Shown: positions 26,055-30,442 of the stretch, one piece after another
Layout: the number at the start of each line of letters is the position of its first letter
How positions within the stretch are numbered: position 1 is the first letter of the stretch
Origin: DATAQC01 sp046263055
Lineage (GTDB): Bacteria > Actinomycetota > Acidimicrobiia > Acidimicrobiales > AC-14
Assembly (NCBI GenBank): GCA_046263055.1
Contig: JBHELO010000125.1
Span: forward strand, 1 to 30,442
Length of the DNA: 30,442 bases
Direction of reading: 5' to 3'
Notes under the pieces: model-generated
What the model saw: only the letters and a program-made list of their open reading frames with translations
What the model was told of the DNA's origin: nothing
The model's database searches: none
Translations under genes and position numbers: made by a program

Positions 26055-27358
26055 CCGTGGGCAAGAGCTCCGGCGGCCGCATCCAGGTCGGGGCCGGCGC
26101 TGCCGGTCACGGTGAGGGTGGCGAACGTCCCCGGGGCGAGGTCGGCAGGGACGCTCACCACGCCGTCGATCTCGGGTGCCTCCCGATGGGTGCGGCCCTC
26201 ACCCGGCTCGTCCACCAGCACCTCCACCGTGCGCCCGACCAGGGCGGCCCGGCGGGCGGCGGTGACGGCGTCCTGCAGCTCGCCCAGCTCCCGCAGGCGC
26301 TCGTCCACCAGGCGGGGGTCGACGGCGCCCTCCAGGCCGGCCGCATAGGTACCCTCCTCCCGGGAGAACGGGAAGAAGCCGGCCCAGTCGAGCTGGGCCT
26401 CCTCGAGGAACGCCAGCAGCCGGTCGTGGTCCTCCTCCGTCTCGCCCGGGTAGCCGACGATGAACGACGAGCGGAAGGCGGCGTCGGGCTCCCGGGCCCG
26501 GATGGCGCGGATGCGCGCCAGGAAGCGCTCGCCGTTCCCCCAACGGCGCATCCGCCGCAGCAGGGGCCGGGAGACGTGCTGGAGGGACAGGTCGAAGTAC
26601 GGCACGCCGGTGGCGCACACCACCTCCACCAGGCGGTCGTCCAGGTCGGCGGGGTACAGGTAGAGCAGGCGGACGCGCCGGACGCGGGCCGCCACCGCCG
26701 GTACCAGGTCGAGGATGGCACGTCGCCGCTCGCCGTCGGCGGCACCGACGTCGCGGCCGTAGGACGCCAGGTCCTGGGCCACCAGCACCACCTCGGCCAC
26801 GCCCAGCCCTTCCACCTCGCCCAGCCCTTCCACCTCGGCCAGCCCTTCCACCTCGGCCAGTACCGAGGCAACCGAACGGGACCGCTGGGCCCCCCGGAAC
26901 GAGGGGATGGCACAGAACCCGCAGGCCCGGTCGCACCCCTCGGCCACCTTCACGTAGGCCCAGGGGGCGGCGGGCCGGGGCCGGGGCAGGTTCAGCAGAT
27001 CCAGGCGGGCCCGGTCGCGGCGGTCCCCGGTGGTGAGGGTGACGGGCACCCCGAAGCCCGCCACCTGGTCCACCTCGGGCAGGGCCTCGGCCAGCTCGTC
27101 GCCGTAGCGCTCGGCCAGACAGCCGGTGACCACCAGGCGGGCGCCGGGGCGGCGGGCTGCCGACAGGGCCAGCACGGTGTCCACCGACTCCTGGCGGGCC
27201 GCCTCCACGAAGGCGCACGTGTTGACCACCACCACGTCGGCGTGGCCCGGGTCGGAGGCCGGCTCCAGCCCCTCGGCCATCAGCGTCCCCACCAGCTTGT
27301 CGGAGTCCACCGAGCTCTTGGGGCAGCCGAGCGTCTCAACCCAGTACCGGCCGGCCAC
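26051..27358 (-). CDS. rimO: Ribosomal protein uS12 (S12) methylthiotransferase RimO
   Basis: A radical-SAM enzyme that thiomethylates the conserved aspartate of ribosomal protein S12. It has 435 residues from GTG 27358. The UPF0004 domain holds Cys12 (TLGCPKSSVDSD, the RimO rather than MiaB form), Cys48 (NTCAFVEAARQES) and Cys80 (VTGCLAERY). The radical-SAM site is GCDRACGFCAIPSFRG, with Cys142, Cys146 and Cys149, then VLVAQDLASYGRD. A TRAM domain ends the protein. Between SVASVLAEVEG and GVAEVVLVAQD three copies of L(A/G)EVEG (about 167-185) expand a helix that is usually short. TAAAGT-N6-GTG at the start suggests a leaderless message. Confidence 0.93.
   Translation of the reverse strand: MAGRYWVETLGCPKSSVDSDKLVGTLMAEGLEPASDPGHADVVVVNTCAFVEAARQESVDTVLALSAARRPGARLVVTGCLAERYGDELAEALPEVDQVAGFGVPVTLTTGDRRDRARLDLLNLPRPRPAAPWAYVKVAEGCDRACGFCAIPSFRGAQRSRSVASVLAEVEGLAEVEGLGEVEGLGVAEVVLVAQDLASYGRDVGAADGERRRAILDLVPAVAARVRRVRLLYLYPADLDDRLVEVVCATGVPYFDLSLQHVSRPLLRRMRRWGNGERFLARIRAIRAREPDAAFRSSFIVGYPGETEEDHDRLLAFLEEAQLDWAGFFPFSREEGTYAAGLEGAVDPRLVDERLRELGELQDAVTAARRAALVGRTVEVLVDEPGEGRTHREAPEIDGVVSVPADLAPGTFATLTVTGSAGPDLDAAAGALAHG
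26801..26854. repeat. Three in-frame 18-bp repeats inside rimO
   Basis: GCCCAGCCCTTCCACCTC at 26801 and 26819, and the same with GG in front at 26837, code on the minus strand for three copies of a six-residue unit (Leu, Ala/Gly, Glu-Val-Glu-Gly). A partial fourth copy follows. Confidence 0.9.
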
Positions 27359-27364
27359 GGCTGC

Positions 27365-27370
27365 ACTTTA
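27365..27370 (-). promoter_or_regulatory. Candidate -10 (TAAAGT) of rimO
   Basis: TAAAGT on the minus strand, then 6 bases, then GTG 27358. It is one of the few A/T-rich hexamers in the area and lies just downstream of a 20-bp palindrome. Confidence 0.55.
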
Positions 27371-27374
27371 GGCG

Positions 27375-27394
27375 GCCGGCCGGTACCGGCCGGC
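27375..27394. promoter_or_regulatory. Perfect 20-bp palindrome between the DUF5679 gene and rimO
   Basis: A perfect inverted repeat centred on CCGGTACCGG lies between the stop of the zinc-ribbon gene and the rimO -10. It occupies the rimO spacer/-35 zone. It may be an operator or, as a hairpin, a terminator of the upstream gene. No U-tract follows. Confidence 0.45.
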
Positions 27395-27540
27395 TACTTG
27401 CCGAGCATGCGGTTCATCTTCGTGCCGCACTCCGGGCACGTGCCCTGGGCGGCCCGGCGGCCGTTGGCCAGATCGACCTCCGTGCCCTCGAACTGTCGCT
27501 TCTCACGGCACTTCACGCAGTACCCCTCGTAGTTCGCCAT
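27394..27540 (-). CDS. DUF5679 zinc-ribbon small protein
   Basis: A 48-residue protein from ATG 27540, with an AGGAG Shine-Dalgarno 4 bases upstream. The sequence MANYEGYCVKCREKRQFEGT, then Cys35 and Cys38 (CPECGTKMNRMLGK), gives two CxxC knuckles (Cys8/Cys11 and Cys35/Cys38) for one zinc ion. This is the DUF5679 family, small proteins of unknown role found widely in actinobacteria and some other phyla. It lies upstream of and co-directional with rimO, 35 bases away. Zinc-ribbon proteins of this size often contact RNA, DNA or the ribosome, but nothing here shows which. Confidence 0.9.
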   Translation of the reverse strand: MANYEGYCVKCREKRQFEGTEVDLANGRRAAQGTCPECGTKMNRMLGK

Positions 27541-27694
27541 CACGCTCCTCTCGCTTCGGGATCCGGTCGAGTCTCCCCCGGATCGCGCCCCGCCACGCGC
27601 ACCCCCGGCCGGCCGCCGCCTCCAGCGGTGTCACCTTCGCACCCGGGCCGGAGTCCCATGTTCACCAAAACGTCTCCCGAAGGAGGACGATCAC

Positions 27695-28021
27695 ATGTAC
27701 CAGTTCGCGACGGTCGCATTGTTCGGTCTGGCCGTGTTCGGCGTGACCGGTCTGGTGGTGGAGCTGCTACCCGGCATGGAGCGCCACCGCATCCTCGCCG
27801 GCTACGTGCTGGCCGTGGCCGCGGTCGTGGCCCTCGACTGGTCGGTCCTGGCCGGGTTCGGGATCCACGTACGGGCGACCTGGATGGGCCCGTGGGCCAC
27901 CGGCCTGATCGTGGGGTCGGCGGCCGAGGTGTGGGCCGCCGTCCTGGGCTGGCTGCACGGCCCCGAGCGGGCCGGCATCGGCACCGGCCGGGCCGGCGAG
28001 CGGCCCCGCATCGCCGCCTGA
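27695..28021 (+). CDS. Small membrane protein of unknown function
   Basis: A 108-residue protein from ATG 27695, with a strong AGGAGG Shine-Dalgarno 8 bases upstream. Three hydrophobic segments are visible (FATVALFGLAVFGVTGLVVELL, ILAGYVLAVAAVVALDWSVLAGFGI, GLIVGSAAEVWAAVLGWLHG), with a short basic, Gly-rich cytoplasmic or external tail. No known domain is recognised. It is the only plus-strand gene in the right-hand 9 kb, sits divergent from the DUF5679 gene and is convergent with ftsK. It has its own upstream region (27541-27694) and a strong hairpin after the stop, so it is probably monocistronic. Confidence 0.85.
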   Translation: MYQFATVALFGLAVFGVTGLVVELLPGMERHRILAGYVLAVAAVVALDWSVLAGFGIHVRATWMGPWATGLIVGSAAEVWAAVLGWLHGPERAGIGTGRAGERPRIAA

Positions 28022-28036
28022 CCGCTCAATACCCGT

Positions 28037-28070
28037 GCCGGTGGCGCCCCAATGGCGGGGCGCCACCGGC
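28037..28070. terminator. Strong hairpin between convergent genes
   Basis: A perfect 14-bp stem, GCCGGTGGCGCCCC with GGGGCGCCACCGGC, has a 6-base loop and lies 16 bases after the membrane-protein stop and 33 bases beyond the ftsK stop. It lacks a U-tract, as is common for actinobacterial terminators, and could work in both directions. Confidence 0.7.
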
Positions 28071-28102
28071 GCGTCACATTCCCGGAATACCCGTGGCGTG
28101 GA

Positions 28103-30442
28103 TCACGACGCGGCCCGGCTCTGGCGCTCGTCCAGCTCCTCGGGCGTCATGAGCACGGCGCGGGCCTTCGAACCCTCCGAGGACGCCACCACCCCGCGGC
28201 GCTCGAGCAGGTCCATGAGCCGCCCGGCCCGGGCAAAGCCCACCCGCAGCTTGCGCTGGAGCATGGAGGTGGAGCCGAGCTGGGAGCGCACCACCAGCTC
28301 CATTGCCTGCTCCAGCAGGTCGTCCTCGTCGTCGGCCGCCGGACCGCCGGAGCGCTTGTCGCCCGGCTCGTCGCCCTCCACGCCCTCCACGTAGTTGGGC
28401 TGCGCCTGGCGGCGCCAGTGGGCCACCACCTTGCGCACCTCGTCCTCGCCCACCCAGCCACCCTGGACCCGCCGGGGCACGTTGGAGGCGGCCACGGCCA
28501 GCAGCATGTCGCCCTGGCCGACCAGGCGCTCGGCGCCCATCTGGTCGAGGATGACCCGGCTGTCGGCCTGGGACGACACCGCGAAGGCCATGCGCGACGG
28601 GATGTTGGCCTTGATGACGCCGGTGATGACGTCCACCGACGGCCGCTGGGTGGCGATCACCAGATGGATGCCCACCGCCCGGGCCATCTGGGCGATGCGG
28701 CAGATGGACTCCTCCACGTCTCGGGCGGCCACCATCATGAGGTCGTTGAGCTCGTCGACGACCACGATGATCCACGGCAGGCGGGCGTAGGTGGCGTCCA
28801 CGCCGGGGTCGGGTTGCAGCTCGCCCCGGTCGTAGGCCGCGTTGTAGCCGCCGATGTCGCGGGCGCCGACCTCGGCCAGCAGGTCGTACCGGCGCTCCAT
28901 CTCGTGCACCGCCCACGACAGGGCGTTGGCCGCCCGCTTCGGGTTGACCACCACCTGGGTGAGCAGGTGAGGGAGGCCGTTGTACTGGCCCAGCTCGACG
29001 CGCTTGGGGTCGATGAGGATCATGCGCACCTGGTCGGGCGTGGCCCGCATGAGGACGGACGTGATCAGCGAGTTGATGCACGACGACTTCCCGGCGCCCG
29101 TGGCCCCGGCGATGAGGACGTGGGGCATCTCGGCCAGGTTCACCATCACCGGCCGTCCGGCGATGTCGCGCCCCATCCCCACCTCCAACGGGTGGGTGGC
29201 CCGCAGGGCCTCGGGCGACGCCAGGATGTCGCCGATGAGCACGAGCTGGCGGACCTTGTTGGGGACCTCCACGCCGATGGCCGACCGCCCCGGGATCGGG
29301 GCCAGGATGCGCACGTCGGGCGACGCCATGGCGTAGGCGATGTCCTTGTGCAGGTTGGTCACCCGGGCCACCTTGACGCCCGGGCCCAGGGCCAGCTCGA
29401 AGCGGGTCACGGTGGGGCCGACGGTCATGCCCACCAGCCGGGTGTCCACGCCGTGTGCGGCCAGGGCGCTCTCCAGGGCCCGCCCCTCGGCCTCCACCAG
29501 CCGCGAGTCCACCTCCCGGGCCGCGCCCCGCTTGAGCAGGGTCAGGGAGGGCAGCTTCCAGGCGTCGGGGCCGGCGGCCGGGCCCAGGTCGATGGCGAGC
29601 TGCTCCCCCGCCGGCTCCGGCCCCGAGGGCACGTGGACCAGGGTGGGCGGCTGGGGCTCGCGGGCCGGCTCGGCGGCGGGTGCCGGCCCTGCCGGGCCGG
29701 GCTCGGGCTCGGGCTCGGCGGCGAGCGTCGGGGTCGTCGAGTCGGCGGCGAACGACGGGGAGGGTGTGGCGGCGGGCGAGGGCGACGGCGGGGCCGGCGA
29801 CGGCGGGCGGTGCAGGGCCACCACCCCCACCTCGACCGCCCGGGCGACGGCCCGGCCCAGCGCCTGGGCGGCGCGGGCGGCCAGGGCGCCGGCGTGGCGC
29901 GCGTCGGTGCGCGACACCACCAGGGCGCCCACCACGCCCAGGGCGGCCAGCACGACGGCCGCACCGCCGTCGGCCAGGATGGCCACGAGGGGGTTGGCCG
30001 CCGCTCCCCCGACGAGGCCGCCGGCGCCCCGGAGGGTGGCCAGCGGGGCATCCATGGACGGCGCTCCCTCGGCCACGTGGACCAGCCCGGAGAGGGCCAC
30101 CGTCAGGAGGCCGGTCCCGATGACCAGGCGGGAGGCGTTCTCCCGGGGGCGGCGCAGCAGGAGCACGGCGGCCAGGGCCAACAGCGCGGGGGGCACGACC
30201 AGGCGGGCCTCGCCCACCCCGTTGGCCGCCACCCGGGCCAGGGACCGCCCGGCCGGGCCGGCCAGGTCGCCGTAGATGCCGAAGGCGGCGAGCAGCCCGG
30301 CCGCGGCCAGGGCCACTCCGGCCACGTCGTGCCCGTGGCCCCCGAGTAACGGCCACCGCTCCCGGGCGCGGCCCGGGCGCCGCCGGCCCGCGGCCTGGCG
30401 AGGCTCGGGGTGAGGCTTGCGGGTGGGGGCCGCGGGCCGGGG
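28103..30442 (-). CDS. ftsK: DNA translocase FtsK/SpoIIIE, 5' end beyond the window
   Basis: A septal DNA pump that clears chromosomes from the division plane. 779 residues are visible and the frame is open to the right edge, so the start is outside. A GTG at 30325 is internal: the frame upstream reads RRRPGRARERWPLLGGHGHD in keeping with a basic FtsK N-terminus. About four membrane segments follow. A Pro/Ala/Glu linker of about 60 residues leads to the alpha/beta motor domains with Walker A GATGAGKSS, WIIVVVDELNDLMM (Walker B) and ATQRPSVDVITG. The C-terminal gamma winged helix (LLEQAMELVV...MDLLERRGVVAS) would read KOPS sites. It starts the conserved ftsK-rimO-pgsA-cinA-recA order. Confidence 0.95.
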   Translation of the reverse strand, partial: PRPAAPTRKPHPEPRQAAGRRRPGRARERWPLLGGHGHDVAGVALAAAGLLAAFGIYGDLAGPAGRSLARVAANGVGEARLVVPPALLALAAVLLLRRPRENASRLVIGTGLLTVALSGLVHVAEGAPSMDAPLATLRGAGGLVGGAAANPLVAILADGGAAVVLAALGVVGALVVSRTDARHAGALAARAAQALGRAVARAVEVGVVALHRPPSPAPPSPSPAATPSPSFAADSTTPTLAAEPEPEPGPAGPAPAAEPAREPQPPTLVHVPSGPEPAGEQLAIDLGPAAGPDAWKLPSLTLLKRGAAREVDSRLVEAEGRALESALAAHGVDTRLVGMTVGPTVTRFELALGPGVKVARVTNLHKDIAYAMASPDVRILAPIPGRSAIGVEVPNKVRQLVLIGDILASPEALRATHPLEVGMGRDIAGRPVMVNLAEMPHVLIAGATGAGKSSCINSLITSVLMRATPDQVRMILIDPKRVELGQYNGLPHLLTQVVVNPKRAANALSWAVHEMERRYDLLAEVGARDIGGYNAAYDRGELQPDPGVDATYARLPWIIVVVDELNDLMMVAARDVEESICRIAQMARAVGIHLVIATQRPSVDVITGVIKANIPSRMAFAVSSQADSRVILDQMGAERLVGQGDMLLAVAASNVPRRVQGGWVGEDEVRKVVAHWRRQAQPNYVEGVEGDEPGDKRSGGPAADDEDDLLEQAMELVVRSQLGSTSMLQRKLRVGFARAGRLMDLLERRGVVASSEGSKARAVLMTPEELDERQSRAAS

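Noticed and set aside
27695..28021. The small membrane protein as a toxin or holin
   Set aside because: Three membrane segments alone are not evidence; there is no antitoxin-like neighbour, phage context or known motif.

Overview
The window comes from a very GC-rich actinobacterium, most likely a member of the Acidimicrobiia or a close relative. The grounds are the extreme G/C third-position bias, frequent GTG starts, an actinobacterial gene order, a DUF5679 zinc-ribbon gene, a spoVS gene beside miaB, and what look like many leaderless genes. This placement is inference; no rRNA or tRNA gene is present. The window is almost wholly coding, and the longest gap between genes is about 150 bases (27541-27694).

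Layout. (1) 1-4228: the N-terminal part of dapD, running off the left edge, then a complete osmoprotectant-type ABC importer. Its ATPase points left and its two permeases and lipoprotein binding protein point right. (2) 4248-9354: a SAM methyltransferase, a serine peptidase of the S9 family, two tiny co-directional genes (one with a helix-turn-helix), an FGGY sugar kinase and an unknown 173-residue protein. (3) 9392-15462, all on the minus strand: spoVS, miaB, miaA, dapF, hflX, dapC. From miaA to dapC the genes overlap by 4 bases (GTGA or TTGA). The set combines tRNA modification, ribosome rescue/GTPase and lysine/peptidoglycan-precursor synthesis. (4) 15513-21295: an accessory-looking block with a cytochrome P450, a 1196-residue SARP/AAA regulator and a sigma-70-family factor. 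(5) 21355-30442, minus strand except for one small membrane-protein gene: ftsK (truncated at the right edge), DUF5679, rimO, pgsA, cinA, thpR and recA. recA carries a 363-residue intein.

The ftsK-rimO-pgsA-cinA-recA...spoVS-miaB-miaA-dapF-hflX order is an old syntenic block, shared in part with Mycobacterium, Streptomyces and Bacillus. Here the P450/SARP/sigma block lies where recX (actinobacteria) or rny-ymdB (Bacillus) would be expected.

Most notable points: the intein in the RecA L2 loop; a LexA-type box placed exactly in the spacer of a TTGACC-N17-TACGCT promoter for recA; a repeated TANNNT-N6-8-GTG/ATG arrangement at eight genes, pointing to leaderless transcription; three short tandem-repeat arrays (16-18 bp) at the recA 3' end, inside rimO and at the pgsA start, the last creating an 11-codon ORF chained by ATGA overlaps; a DapF whose first catalytic cysteine is serine; and a P450 with an Asn-type I-helix.
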